A stretch of DNA of 64,000 nt from Streptomyces antimycoticus (GCF_005405925.1 NZ_BJHV01000001.1:9610001-9674000), one strand, 5' to 3'; shown: positions 44,717-53,663, counted from the stretch's first letter. A program made the numbers and translations. Notes: generated by a model from the sequence alone, not told the origin.

Positions 44717-46813
44717 TCAGTCCGTCAGCAAGGACATATACGGGCCGAATTCCGAGGCCAGGGTCAGGCGGCCCAGTTTCTGGTACTCGCGCTGCAGTGC
44801 GTGGATGAGGTCGGGCATGGTCACCGGGCTGCCGGACTCGGCCGCGAGGTAGGCGGCGGTGACGGCCACCGAGCGGATGTTGCCGCCGGCCAGTTCGAAG
44901 GACTCGGCGCAGAAGTCCAGGTCCAGATCGGTGGAGCGGGGGAGGACGGTGCCCAGTGAGCGGTCCCACAGCAGGCGGCGGTGGTCGGCGTCGGGGAGGG
45001 GGAAGTCGACGACGAGGTCGAGGCGGCGGGTGAACGCGTCGTCGAGGTTGGCACGGAGGTTGGTGGCGAGGATGGCCAGCCCGTCGAAGGTCTCCATGCG
45101 CTGGAGGAGGTACGCGCTCTCGACGTTGGCGTAGCGGTCATGCGCGTCCTTGACCTCCGAGCGCTTGCCGAAGATGGCGTCGGCCTCGTCGAAGAGCAGA
45201 ACGCCGTTGATGCCGGCGGCCTCGGAGAAGATGCGCTCCAGGTTCTTCTCGGTCTCGCCCACGTACTTGTCGATGACGGTGGCCAGATCGACCGTGTACA
45301 GGTCCAGGCCCAGGTCGGCGGCGATCACCTCGGCCGACATCGTCTTGCCGGTACCGGAGTCACCCGCGAAGAGGGCCGTCACGCCGCGCCCCCGGCCACC
45401 GCCCGGCCGCATGCCCCATTCGCCCAGGACCCGGTCGCGGTGGCGGGCGCGGGCGGTGAGTTCGCGGAGCTGGGCGAGGGTGCCCGGGGGGAGTACGAGG
45501 TCGGACCAGCCCACGGCCGGTTCGATACGGCGGGCGAGGCGGTCGAGGCCCGCCGCGTTCTGGGCGCGGGCCCCGGCGCGGATGTGGTCGGGGTGGAGGC
45601 TGCCGCCGTCCAGCGCCGCGCTCTGGGCGGCGCCCCGGGCGGCCCGGATGATCTGGTCGGGGGTGAGGAGGAACGGGGAGAGCAGGCGGGTGAGGTCGAG
45701 GTCCGCGGGGAGCGGGGCACCGTAGGCGTCCGACCAGAGCGCGGCCCGGGCCGGCGGCTCCACGCGCGGGGCATGCAGCAGCAGCGGCGGACGGGAGGAC
45801 CACGCGGCGTCCCAGGGGGCGCGGCCGACCAGCACGACGGGCAGCGGGGTGTCGGCCACCAGCCTGATGACCTCGGGTTTGTCGCGGATCAGGGCGTCGA
45901 TCGGACCGCACACCAGACCCGAGGAGGTGAGCCGGGCCTCTCGGGAGAGGATCCGCACGGCCTCGGCGGGATGGGGGTCCCGGGCGAGGCGCTCCAGATC
46001 GAGGCCGAGGACGCCGTGCCCCGCCCGGGCGAGGGCGGAGGCCCCCAGCGCCGTGCCCGCGCCGCCCTGGTCCTCCCGTAGATACGCCAGGGGGTCACCG
46101 GAGGCGAGGGCGCGGGCGAGCGGGGCCGGATCGCCGACGCCGGACACGTCCTGCCACGGGGCGAGCAGATCGACGATGCGCGGATCGGGTGTGTCATCGC
46201 CGAGGAGGTGCGCCGTGACCCGGTCGGGGACGCGGAGCGCACGGGCCAGGAACGGGCGGTCCGGCTCCTCGACCAGCAGCAGACCGCCCGCGCGCAGCGG
46301 GGCCTGCGGGGACAGCCCGGCCCGTGCGGCCGCCTCGGCCGCGGAGAGCCCGCACAGGCCGAGGGCGAGACCGATGGAGGGCCGACGGCGGGTGACATCG
46401 TCGTTGAGATAGCCGTAGAACCGCTCGAAGCGATCGTCCAGATCCGGGATGAGCGCGATCAGCAGGATCTCCACATCGAGTGCGGAGAGGCCGAACTCGT
46501 AGGCCAGGGCGCTCAGTCGGGTCGGCCGGCCCGCGCGGGCCGCGGCGTCGGCGCGCGCCTCGGTCTCGGCGAGGAGAGCGGCGTCGGTGTCGTCGGGGGC
46601 CGCGGAATCGAGGGAGCGTCCGGCGTCGAGAAGCCGGTGGATGGTCTCGTCGCTGAGATAGAGACCGCGGAAGGCGTCGTCGGGGTTGGGGTCGGTGAGC
46701 TGATGGGCGTGGACGGCGCGCCGTATCCGCTGTTCGACGAGGATGGCGCGGTCGAGGAGATGGCGCAGGCTCGGGTTCGGTGTCTCTGTCTCCGCGTCCG
46801 TCGTGCTCCTCAT
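44717..46813 (-). CDS. eCIS AAA+ ATPase (Pvc15/Afp15-like)
   Basis: A 698-residue protein. An N-terminal helical region (1-420, with YLSDETIHRLLD and LSALDVEILLIALIPDLDDRFERFYGYLNDD) precedes one AAA+ module: Walker A AGDSGTGKT, Walker B VLLFDEADAIFG, sensor TNLRANLDDAFTRRLD, and sensor 2 region NIRSVAVTAA. Pvc15 homologues are needed for particle assembly or cargo loading. ATG 46813 overlaps the cap gene stop (ATGA). It lies 16 kb from the sheath operon, so the locus is split. Confidence 0.93.
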   Translation of the reverse strand: MRSTTDAETETPNPSLRHLLDRAILVEQRIRRAVHAHQLTDPNPDDAFRGLYLSDETIHRLLDAGRSLDSAAPDDTDAALLAETEARADAAARAGRPTRLSALAYEFGLSALDVEILLIALIPDLDDRFERFYGYLNDDVTRRRPSIGLALGLCGLSAAEAAARAGLSPQAPLRAGGLLLVEEPDRPFLARALRVPDRVTAHLLGDDTPDPRIVDLLAPWQDVSGVGDPAPLARALASGDPLAYLREDQGGAGTALGASALARAGHGVLGLDLERLARDPHPAEAVRILSREARLTSSGLVCGPIDALIRDKPEVIRLVADTPLPVVLVGRAPWDAAWSSRPPLLLHAPRVEPPARAALWSDAYGAPLPADLDLTRLLSPFLLTPDQIIRAARGAAQSAALDGGSLHPDHIRAGARAQNAAGLDRLARRIEPAVGWSDLVLPPGTLAQLRELTARARHRDRVLGEWGMRPGGGRGRGVTALFAGDSGTGKTMSAEVIAADLGLDLYTVDLATVIDKYVGETEKNLERIFSEAAGINGVLLFDEADAIFGKRSEVKDAHDRYANVESAYLLQRMETFDGLAILATNLRANLDDAFTRRLDLVVDFPLPDADHRRLLWDRSLGTVLPRSTDLDLDFCAESFELAGGNIRSVAVTAAYLAAESGSPVTMPDLIHALQREYQKLGRLTLASEFGPYMSLLTD

Positions 46814-47505
46814 TCCGTGTGCTCTTCGGCCACGTGGGCGGCGATACCGGTGCGGCGGGCCCCGTACACCGGCAGATTGACGCCGCCCGGCATCGGCTGC
46901 GTGGGCGGCGCAGGCGCGGGCGCGTCCCGTGAGGAGTCGGAGAAGCCCAGGCGCACCCCCTCCTCGCCCACCTGCGGACCGGCCGGATAGACGGGCGACT
47001 CGGTGACCGGCACGCTCACCACCAGGTCGAGCGAGGGCTTGAGCTCGCCCCCGAGCGCGCTCCACACATCGGCGAACGACCGGTCCTCGGGCGGCGGCAG
47101 CGCGACCGTCATGGGTACGGACACGCCGAGCTCGGCGAGTGTGCCGGTGAGCCGCTCGGCGGGCAGGGCCTCGTACCGCAGCAGACAGGACAGCAGCGAG
47201 GAGAGCAGCCGGTGTTCGTCCTCGGGACGCTTGGTCCACGCGGTGATGAGGTACGAGAGCTTGAAATACCGGGGCGGGCGGCGCCGGGCCACGATGGTGC
47301 CCTGCTCGTCGTACTCATTGAGCAGACCGCGCTCCCGGCGCCGCATGTCCTCGCGGATGTCGTACAGATAGAGATTGACGGTGGGGGCGTTGACCTTGGC
47401 GGCCCAGTCGCGGGTGGGGGCGTCGAAGACCACGGTCACCTGGCCGCCCGCCAGGGCCTCGGCCCGGAACATGGCGCGCAGCGCCTCGTCGACCTCGTGG
47501 ATCAC
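46810..47505 (-). CDS. eCIS tail terminator/cap protein, DUF4255 (Pvc16-like)
   Basis: A 231-residue DUF4255/Pvc16_N protein. The diagnostic features are IHEVDEALRAMF at the start, VNLYLYDIREDMRRRE, PRYFKLSYLITAW and the stretch before LLSSLLSCLLRYEALPAE. It caps the sheath and tube distally. The start is GTG 47505. It is coupled with the downstream ATPase. Confidence 0.93.
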   Translation of the reverse strand: MIHEVDEALRAMFRAEALAGGQVTVVFDAPTRDWAAKVNAPTVNLYLYDIREDMRRRERGLLNEYDEQGTIVARRRPPRYFKLSYLITAWTKRPEDEHRLLSSLLSCLLRYEALPAERLTGTLAELGVSVPMTVALPPPEDRSFADVWSALGGELKPSLDLVVSVPVTESPVYPAGPQVGEEGVRLGFSDSSRDAPAPAPPTQPMPGGVNLPVYGARRTGIAAHVAEEHTE

Positions 47506-47512
47506 GGCTCTC

Positions 47513-50353
47513 TCACCCCCGGCCGGCGAAATCGGGCGGCTGCAGATTGCGCCGTACGACGAGCACGGGCTTCTCCAGCCGCTCGAGCCCCGTCACCGCG
47601 GCGCGGAGCGTGCGGGGACCGAGCCGGTCCTTGCGCAGCACGAGCACCTGGGCCTCGAACGTGCCGTCGCGTCCCACCCGTACGGTCGACCGGGCCGCGG
47701 TGACGCCCGGATTCCAGCTGAGCGCGACCGTGGCGCCGGGCGGGAAGTCCTTGCCGCGGGCCACCGCCACATCGCCGGGGCGGGCGACCTTGGGGGTGAC
47801 GGTCAGCTTGGGCCGCAGCACCTGGACGCGGGCCGTGTCCGTGTTGTCGGCGCGCCGGGGATCGCGCGGCGAACCGCTGACGGAGACCTTCAGGTCACCG
47901 CGGATCGCGGTGCGGTAGACGGCCGTCTGGGTCACGGTGATCCGTCCGCCCGGCGCGATGGTGCACGGGGTGGTCCGGGTGCAGCGCGACAGCGTGGAGA
48001 GGTCGCGGTCGTCCGCGTCCTTGGTACGGGGCCAGGCGGTGGTGACCACGACGTTCTTGGCCGCCTTGGGACCGGCGTTGGTGAGGGTGAGGCGTGCCCC
48101 GGTGCGCAGCCCGGTGTAGGTCGGCGTGGGGCCGACGGTGGTGGTGACGGCGAGATCCGCCTCGTCCGGCACGGGGGCCGGGAGCACGGTGAAGGTCGCC
48201 GTGCCGGTGCCGGTGTTGCCGGACAAGTCGGTGGCGGTGCAGCTGACCCGTGTCCTGCCGACCGGGAAGCGCGAACCGGGGGCCGGATCGCAGCTGACGG
48301 GCAGATCGCCGTCGACCGCGTCCTGCGCGGTGGCGGTGAAGTCGACCTCGGTGCCGTTGTCGTCGGTGGCCTCGATGGTGCGGTCGTCCACGGTGATGAC
48401 GGGGGCGGTCACATCGTTGACGGTGATGCTGATGTGCTGCTGGTAGTCCTCGGGGGTGGGGTCGTCACCGCCGTCCCCGCCGCCGGGGCCGCCGTTCTGG
48501 CCGCCGTTTTGCTGGCCTCCGTTCTGGTCCCCACCATTCTGGCCCCCGTTTTGCTGGCCTCCGTTCTGGTCCCCGCCGTTTTGGCCGCCGTTTTGTTGTC
48601 CGCCGTTTTGATCGCCGCCGTTTTGGCCGCCGTTTTGTTGTCCGCCGTTCTGGTCCCCGCCGTTTTGGCCGCCGTTTTGTTGTCCGCCGTTTTGATCGCC
48701 GCCGTTCTGGCCGCCGTTCTGCTGACCGCCGATCTCGCCACCGCTCCCGCTGGTGGCTCCGCCGAGCAGCCCACCGATGACACCGGCGTTCTGGCCGCCG
48801 TCGGCTCCGCCGATCACACCGCCGATGACCCCGGCCACGGAACCGCCGTCCGCACCGTTGCCCCCGGCTCCGGAACCGCCGCTCGCCCCTCCGCCGCAGT
48901 CGTCGCCGGAGCCTCCGATGAGTCCGCCCAACACCCCGGCGATCACGCCGCCGTTGCCTCCGTTGTCCGAGCCTCCGACACCGCCCACCGCCAGGCCGGC
49001 GATCGAACCGCCGCCGCAGCCGTCGGATCCGCTCGACACACCACCGGCAGCGCCGCCGATGAGTCCGCCGTTCCCGCCGCCGTCGGTGCCGCCCACCGCG
49101 CCGCCGATGGCCCCCGCGACGGATTCGCCGCCGTCGGTGCCGGAGCCGGTGTCGCCGCTTCCGCCGGTGTCGCCCTCATGCGGGGTGCCCGGGAGGCCCT
49201 GGCTGTTCCCGTTCCCCCGCTGACCACGGAATTCCCGGGCGGGTATCACATCGTCGGGCATCTGCCCGGCCGGTGGTTTGCCGTCGAGCAGGAACTGCAC
49301 GCCGCAGTGCACGGTGACGCCCTGCGGCGCGTCGTCCGCCACCGTGATGGTTTCGGTGAAGGTGGCCACCTCACCACTGGTCACCTGCCGGGTGGCAGGA
49401 TCCAGGGTGACCGATAGGGCGGGGTCGCAGCCGAAGGTCTGATAGCTGACGGAGGTGGGCAGATTGGTCAGCCCCTCCGCCACCGTGTCGGCCACTTCGT
49501 CGGCCTCGATGTCCTGGAAGAGCCTGCCGCCCGTGGCCTGGACGACCTTGGTCGCCTGATCGGGGTCGTGTGTCGGCTCCTGATTCTGGCCCGGGCCGTT
49601 GCCGTTGTCGCCGTTGCCGTTCAGGCCGTCGCCGAGCTCGGTCGCCACATCCACGGCCAGGACGCGAACGCCCGCGTCCTTGAGCGCGTTGATGCCATCG
49701 GTGAGCGAATGCCCCTTGCTGGGGTCATGGCTGGAGGCGTCGCCGACGAGGACGACGACGGGGCTCGCGCCCTCCCGGAAGGTGCCGCTCGCCCCGTTGG
49801 CGATCTGCCACAGACCGTTGATCCAGTCCTCGGCGGGCCCGGGGCTGTACGAGCCGCGGTCGTCGGTGAGCTGGTCGACACCCTCGCGTACGTCGTCCAG
49901 ATCGTCCGTCAGCCCCTGGAGCACGGTGAACACCCGCTCGCCGTCGACCTGTTGATCTCCGTAGGTGGCGACGGCGAAGCGGGAGTCGGGCTGCTGCTCA
50001 CGCACCTCGCTGGTGATCTGCTCCAGGTTGGCCTGGACGTTGTCGATGGTGGGCTGCATGCTGCCCGTGCCGTCGACCAGCAGCACCACATCCGGCCGGG
50101 GTGGGACCACCGGTGTGCGCACCTTCTTGTCCACGGTCAGCGCGTCACCAGGGTCGAGCGGCTCGTCCACCACGGCCGGGGTGACCGCCGGACGCTCGGC
50201 GGCCGCGCGCTTGCCCGCGGCCGCGCCCGGTACGACGCTGATCACCAGGAGCAGAACGGCGGTCAGCGTGCCGACGCGCAACGCGCGAGGCCGCGCGTCA
50301 CCATGTACCCCGGCAAGCGGTCGAAAGTGCTGGAACCCGCGCACAGAACGCAC
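47513..50353 (-). CDS. secreted VWA-domain protein with Gly/Gln/Asn repeats and HYR-like domain
   Basis: A ~946-residue exported protein. A signal-like segment (LTAVLLLVISVV, then PGAAAG) is followed by a von Willebrand A domain with the MIDAS motif DGTGSM. Then come a Gly/Ser/Ile-rich region, the QN minisatellite stretch GGDQNGGQQNGGQN, a hyalin-repeat-like domain (ITVDDRTIEATDDNG, DLPVSCDP), and two Ig-like or CARDB-like domains (DUF11-type) near the C-terminus. It is probably a secreted or wall-associated adhesive protein. It starts at GTG 50353 (GGGG six bases upstream); other in-frame starts (50344, 50365) are possible. It is followed 8 bases later by the DUF4255 cap gene, so a link to particle release is possible. 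Confidence 0.8.
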   Translation of the reverse strand: MRSVRGFQHFRPLAGVHGDARPRALRVGTLTAVLLLVISVVPGAAAGKRAAAERPAVTPAVVDEPLDPGDALTVDKKVRTPVVPPRPDVVLLVDGTGSMQPTIDNVQANLEQITSEVREQQPDSRFAVATYGDQQVDGERVFTVLQGLTDDLDDVREGVDQLTDDRGSYSPGPAEDWINGLWQIANGASGTFREGASPVVVLVGDASSHDPSKGHSLTDGINALKDAGVRVLAVDVATELGDGLNGNGDNGNGPGQNQEPTHDPDQATKVVQATGGRLFQDIEADEVADTVAEGLTNLPTSVSYQTFGCDPALSVTLDPATRQVTSGEVATFTETITVADDAPQGVTVHCGVQFLLDGKPPAGQMPDDVIPAREFRGQRGNGNSQGLPGTPHEGDTGGSGDTGSGTDGGESVAGAIGGAVGGTDGGGNGGLIGGAAGGVSSGSDGCGGGSIAGLAVGGVGGSDNGGNGGVIAGVLGGLIGGSGDDCGGGASGGSGAGGNGADGGSVAGVIGGVIGGADGGQNAGVIGGLLGGATSGSGGEIGGQQNGGQNGGDQNGGQQNGGQNGGDQNGGQQNGGQNGGDQNGGQQNGGQNGGDQNGGQQNGGQNGGDQNGGQQNGGQNGGPGGGDGGDDPTPEDYQQHISITVNDVTAPVITVDDRTIEATDDNGTEVDFTATAQDAVDGDLPVSCDPAPGSRFPVGRTRVSCTATDLSGNTGTGTATFTVLPAPVPDEADLAVTTTVGPTPTYTGLRTGARLTLTNAGPKAAKNVVVTTAWPRTKDADDRDLSTLSRCTRTTPCTIAPGGRITVTQTAVYRTAIRGDLKVSVSGSPRDPRRADNTDTARVQVLRPKLTVTPKVARPGDVAVARGKDFPPGATVALSWNPGVTAARSTVRVGRDGTFEAQVLVLRKDRLGPRTLRAAVTGLERLEKPVLVVRRNLQPPDFAGRG
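48494..48730. repeat. 42-bp minisatellite in the VWA gene
   Basis: Five full 42-bp units plus a partial one encode GGDQNGGQQNGGQN on the minus strand. Neighbouring units differ at synonymous positions only. In-frame unit number should vary between strains by slippage. Confidence 0.9.
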
Positions 50354-50470
50354 AGAACACCCCACTCGAGATCGGCGCGCCGGGCTCCACGATCGCGTTT
50401 CACCGGGGAGTGGCGCACCGAGGGGTGAGCCAGCCCTTAGGGAAGGGCCGGCTGCCCCTTGAGGCAACGC

Positions 50471-51109
50471 TCATATCAATCCCTGCCGGAGCGCGTATGC
50501 CACGGCATGGGAGCGATTACGGAGATTCAGCCGCGTCATCACGGCATGCAGAACGTTTTTGATCGTGCGTTCGGAGTAGGAGAGCTTCATGGCGATATCC
50601 GCCGTGTCATAGCCCTCGGCGACCAGCCGCAGCACCTCGATCTCGCGGGTGGCCAGACCGGTGAAGTTGAGCCCGTTCGGCGCCAGCACCTGGCCCTGGA
50701 GCCGGCCCACCTGCTCGAGCAGACTGCCCAGTAGATCCGGAGGAACCCGGCCCTCGCCCTTCGCCACCGCGGCGATCACCTGCACTAACCGCTCCGGTGT
50801 CGCCTCCGCGCGGCGGACGACTCCGACGAAGCCGCACTCCGCGGCGTTGACCAGTTGCTGCTCATCGATTTGGGTGGTGACCAGCACCCCCCGCGCGGCG
50901 CTGGTCCGTTGAATCTGGCGCAACACGCGTAGAGCGCCGTCATCGAGAACGTCCAGGACGACGACCACGACCTGCGGTGAGTCCGGTTCGTCCCAGTCGA
51001 TGACCTTGACCTCGGGCCGGGTGCGCAGTTGGCTGGCCACTCCGGCCCGCGACACAGGGTCTTGGGCGCGCAGCGCCACCGTAACGCGTTCTCCCGTCGT
51101 TTGATTCAC
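50471..51109 (-). CDS. LuxR/NarL-type response-regulator-like activator of the eCIS locus
   Basis: A 212-residue protein. The N-terminal ~120 residues resemble a receiver domain (VVVVVLDVLDDGALRVLRQIQ) but the acidic pocket looks degenerate. The C-terminal HTH is typical LuxR: TREIEVLRLVAEGYDTADIAMKLSYSERTIKNVLH. GTG 51109 has GGGAGA eight bases upstream. No histidine kinase lies nearby. It is divergent from the Ig-like membrane protein and heads the operon VWA - cap - ATPase or sits just before it. A local regulator of eCIS expression is the obvious guess. Confidence 0.85.
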   Translation of the reverse strand: MNQTTGERVTVALRAQDPVSRAGVASQLRTRPEVKVIDWDEPDSPQVVVVVLDVLDDGALRVLRQIQRTSAARGVLVTTQIDEQQLVNAAECGFVGVVRRAEATPERLVQVIAAVAKGEGRVPPDLLGSLLEQVGRLQGQVLAPNGLNFTGLATREIEVLRLVAEGYDTADIAMKLSYSERTIKNVLHAVMTRLNLRNRSHAVAYALRQGLI

Positions 51110-51334
51110 GTCGCTCTCTCCCCTCGGGCGACTGAGGGAGGGCCATGACCAAGCATGGTGAGCATGACGCGTCCATGTCATCTACACATTTCATTCACAC
51201 TCGCCTCCCTTTAACGGCCAACCACAGTAATCCTCCTAGTTCTCCAAGGGAATTGGGCGTGGCTCACCGGGCACCGCAATTGCCCGAAAGTGTGACTGCG
51301 CGGCCGCTGCCGACGCCATGAACCGGAGAATACG
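51110..51334. promoter_or_regulatory. divergent control region between the LuxR regulator and the Ig-like membrane protein
   Basis: A 225-base gap, clearly AT-richer than the flanks at 51180-51240. Several ATGAC/GTCAT and GCATG words cluster at 51144-51182, a possible multimeric binding site. No confident -35/-10 pair was found. Confidence 0.45.
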
Positions 51335-52705
51335 GTGCGCGGCATGAGTGTTTCGGCGAGCCTGGACGAGTCCTCCGTCGTGGTCGAGCCCGGCGGCGAG
51401 GCCGAACTCCCCGTACAAGTGCTCAACTCGGGGACCACCGTGGAGGAGTGCCGATTCGAGGTGGTCGGGCCCTGCGCCGACTGGACCACCGTAGAACCGG
51501 AGACCCTGTCGCTCTACCCGGGTGCGACGGGTGCGGCCACCGTGAAGCTGCGTCCGCCCCGCAGCCCTCGGACGGCTCCCGGGGAGATACCGCTCGGGCT
51601 GCGGGTGGTGCCCACCAGCGAACACAGCGAGACCACCGTCCTCGAACGCGGCGTGACGGTGCGGCCCTTCACCGAGGTCACCTCGGAGCTGGTGCCCCGC
51701 GGCTCCAACAGCGCCTGGCGCGGCCGTCACAAGGTGGCGGTGGACAACCGCGGCAACACACCCCTTCCGGTGGCGCTCAGCGCACGCGGCGCCACCGAGC
51801 GGGCCAAAATGGCCCTCGAGCCCGCCGAGCTGACCGTTCCACCGGGCGAGGCCAAGTTCGCCACGCTCAGGGTGCGCCCCACCCAGCGGCTGTGGCGCGG
51901 CACCCCGATCACCCATCCGTTCCAGGCGGTGGTGACACCACGGACGGGGGAGGGCCAGGACCCGTACGAGCCGGTGGTCCTGGACGGCACCTACGAACAA
52001 CAGGCCATCCTGCCCCGCTGGCTTCCCCGGGCGCTCGCCGCCGCCGTCCTGGTGGCCGCGCTCCTGGTGGGCCTCTGGTACGCGCTGCTGCGCCCCACCG
52101 TACGGTCGGCCGCCCGGGAGGCGATTACCCCGCAGGCCGTCGAATCCGCCGTGAAACAAGGGGACAAGGAGAGCGGCGGAGCTCAGGACGGGCAGCAGGG
52201 CGGCCGACAGGGGGCGTCGGGCGGCGGCGGTCAGGATGGCGGCCAGGACGGCGGCTCGACCGGCCCCGGCGGCGGCAAGTCCCGTGCGCCGTCCGACGGT
52301 TCGAATGCCGAGCCCGGGGAACCGGGCGGACCCGCGGCCCCGACCAGCGCACGGGTGCAGGTGCGCGACGCGGTGGGTGGCGGGGCCGCCGAGCGGACCG
52401 CGTACACGGTCCCCGACGGGAAGAGCTTCGAGCTCACCGACATCGTGGTGCAGAATCCGCAGGGCGACGCCGGGACGCTGATGATCTCCAGTGACGATGG
52501 GCAACTGCTCAATCTGGCGCTGGAGAACTTCCGCGACTCCGATTACCACTTCGTGACCCCCATCCAGGTGGCGGCCAAGGGCAAGGTCACGATCTCGGTG
52601 AGCTGCCGTGAGGTGGGCCGGCCGGTGAAGGCCCCGGCGCCGTCCCAGTGCTCGGAGTCGCTGTTCCTGGGCGGCAAGATCTCGGCGACGAAGACCAACG
52701 GCTGA
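51335..52705 (+). CDS. eCIS-locus Ig-like membrane protein ('hydrolytic protein' family)
   Basis: A 456-residue protein. Two Ig-like/CARDB domains (SASLDESSVVVEPGGEAELPV..., and HKVAVDNRGNTPLPVAL...) occupy residues ~1-225. One membrane helix follows (~232-253: LAAAVLVAALLVGLWYALL). A Gly/Gln-rich linker (~270-330) leads to a C-terminal beta domain (DGKSFELTDIVVQNPQGDAG). GTG 51335 is preceded by CGGAGAA. There is no enzymatic motif, so the family name is misleading. It probably sits in the cytoplasmic membrane with the Ig part on one side, and may link particles to the envelope (inference). Confidence 0.78.
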   Translation: MRGMSVSASLDESSVVVEPGGEAELPVQVLNSGTTVEECRFEVVGPCADWTTVEPETLSLYPGATGAATVKLRPPRSPRTAPGEIPLGLRVVPTSEHSETTVLERGVTVRPFTEVTSELVPRGSNSAWRGRHKVAVDNRGNTPLPVALSARGATERAKMALEPAELTVPPGEAKFATLRVRPTQRLWRGTPITHPFQAVVTPRTGEGQDPYEPVVLDGTYEQQAILPRWLPRALAAAVLVAALLVGLWYALLRPTVRSAAREAITPQAVESAVKQGDKESGGAQDGQQGGRQGASGGGGQDGGQDGGSTGPGGGKSRAPSDGSNAEPGEPGGPAAPTSARVQVRDAVGGGAAERTAYTVPDGKSFELTDIVVQNPQGDAGTLMISSDDGQLLNLALENFRDSDYHFVTPIQVAAKGKVTISVSCREVGRPVKAPAPSQCSESLFLGGKISATKTNG

Positions 52706-52715
52706 CAGGACGATC

Positions 52716-52754
52716 CCAGGGTGGGCCCATCCCGCAGGTGGGCCCACCCCCTGG
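52716..52754. terminator. bulged hairpin between convergent genes
   Basis: CCAGGGTGGGCCCA pairs with TGGGCCCACCCCCTGG, leaving two extra C bulged, around a 9-base loop. It lies between the Ig-like gene and the convergent DUF4157 gene. Confidence 0.6.
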
Positions 52755-52759
52755 CCGGT

Positions 52760-53536
52760 CTATCCCTCGGGCGGGGCCTCCTCCTCGTCCTCGGTCCCGC
52801 TCTCGGCGGCCCGCTGGACGAACGACCCCTGGACGTCCGCCGGCTCCTCGTCCTCGTCCGCCTCCTGGCGCTGCACCGGCGGCACGGCGGTGGAGGGCGC
52901 GGCCGCCGCCGGGGCGGGCGACGGCTCCGCCATCACCCGCTCGGCGTTGGCCGACGCCTCCTGCTCGAAGCGGTCGGACGGATCGCTCACCCGGATCCCG
53001 CCCGGGGCCTCCGTACCGTCGACCGGGCCGCTGCGCTGCTGGATGACATGGGTCAGCTCATGGGCGAGCGTGGTGCTGCCCTGATGCGAGGAAGGGTCGT
53101 AGGCGTCCCGCTGGAAGACCACGTTGTTCCCCACCGTGTAGGCGTGGGCGCCGACCTCCTTCGCCGACTCGTGTGCCGCGGAGCCGGTGTGCACCCGTAC
53201 GTCCCCGAAGTCGGCGCCGAGCCGGGCCTCCATGTCGCCGCGGGTGTCGGTGTCCAGAGGCTCCCCGCCGCCGGACGCGACGACGTCATGGACGCTCGAC
53301 CGCCCTTCGCCCTCCTCACCCCGCTCGGCGTCCCGCTGGATCGCCGCTCCGACGGCCGAGTTGCCGACCGTGCGCTGCAGGGTGCTCATCCCGGAAGGGC
53401 CGAGCACCTCCGTACGGCCCGTGGCGGCGGCCCGCAGCAGATGCGGAAGTCCCGCCTGCTCATCAGGGCCCGTCCGCTTCGGCGAGGCGAGGGATTCGTC
53501 GTGCTCGTGTCCGTGGTCATGCTCATGTGCGTGCAT
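52760..53536 (-). CDS. DUF4157 protein with HExxH motif (eCIS-associated cargo or protease)
   Basis: A 258-residue protein. The first 15 residues are His-rich (HAHEHDHGHEHDE), a possible metal site. Residues 53-68 hold the leader LQRTVGNSAVGAAIQR. The DUF4157 domain follows (95-170): LGADFGDVRVHTGSAA, AYTVGNNVVFQ, TLAHELTHVIQQ with HELTH at 159-163, the metallopeptidase-like core. The acidic C-terminus includes VQR twice. GGGGAG precedes the ATG. DUF4157 proteins are the most common cargo-associated partners of eCIS loci; it may cut at QR sites or be cargo itself. Confidence 0.85.
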   Translation of the reverse strand: MHAHEHDHGHEHDESLASPKRTGPDEQAGLPHLLRAAATGRTEVLGPSGMSTLQRTVGNSAVGAAIQRDAERGEEGEGRSSVHDVVASGGGEPLDTDTRGDMEARLGADFGDVRVHTGSAAHESAKEVGAHAYTVGNNVVFQRDAYDPSSHQGSTTLAHELTHVIQQRSGPVDGTEAPGGIRVSDPSDRFEQEASANAERVMAEPSPAPAAAAPSTAVPPVQRQEADEDEEPADVQGSFVQRAAESGTEDEEEAPPEG

Positions 53537-53663
53537 CTGCCGCTCCCCGGGGACTGCCGCCCCACACCGGATGTCCGCCTCCAGCCAGCGTCGCGGGGCG
53601 GATGCCGCGCCGTCCAGGCCGGGGCCCGCCGGGGAAGGGCAGTGCGGACTGCCCTTTCGGGCA

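Noticed and set aside
48494..48730. CRISPR array
   Set aside because: The 42-bp units are contiguous, have no spacers and are in frame within a coding gene.
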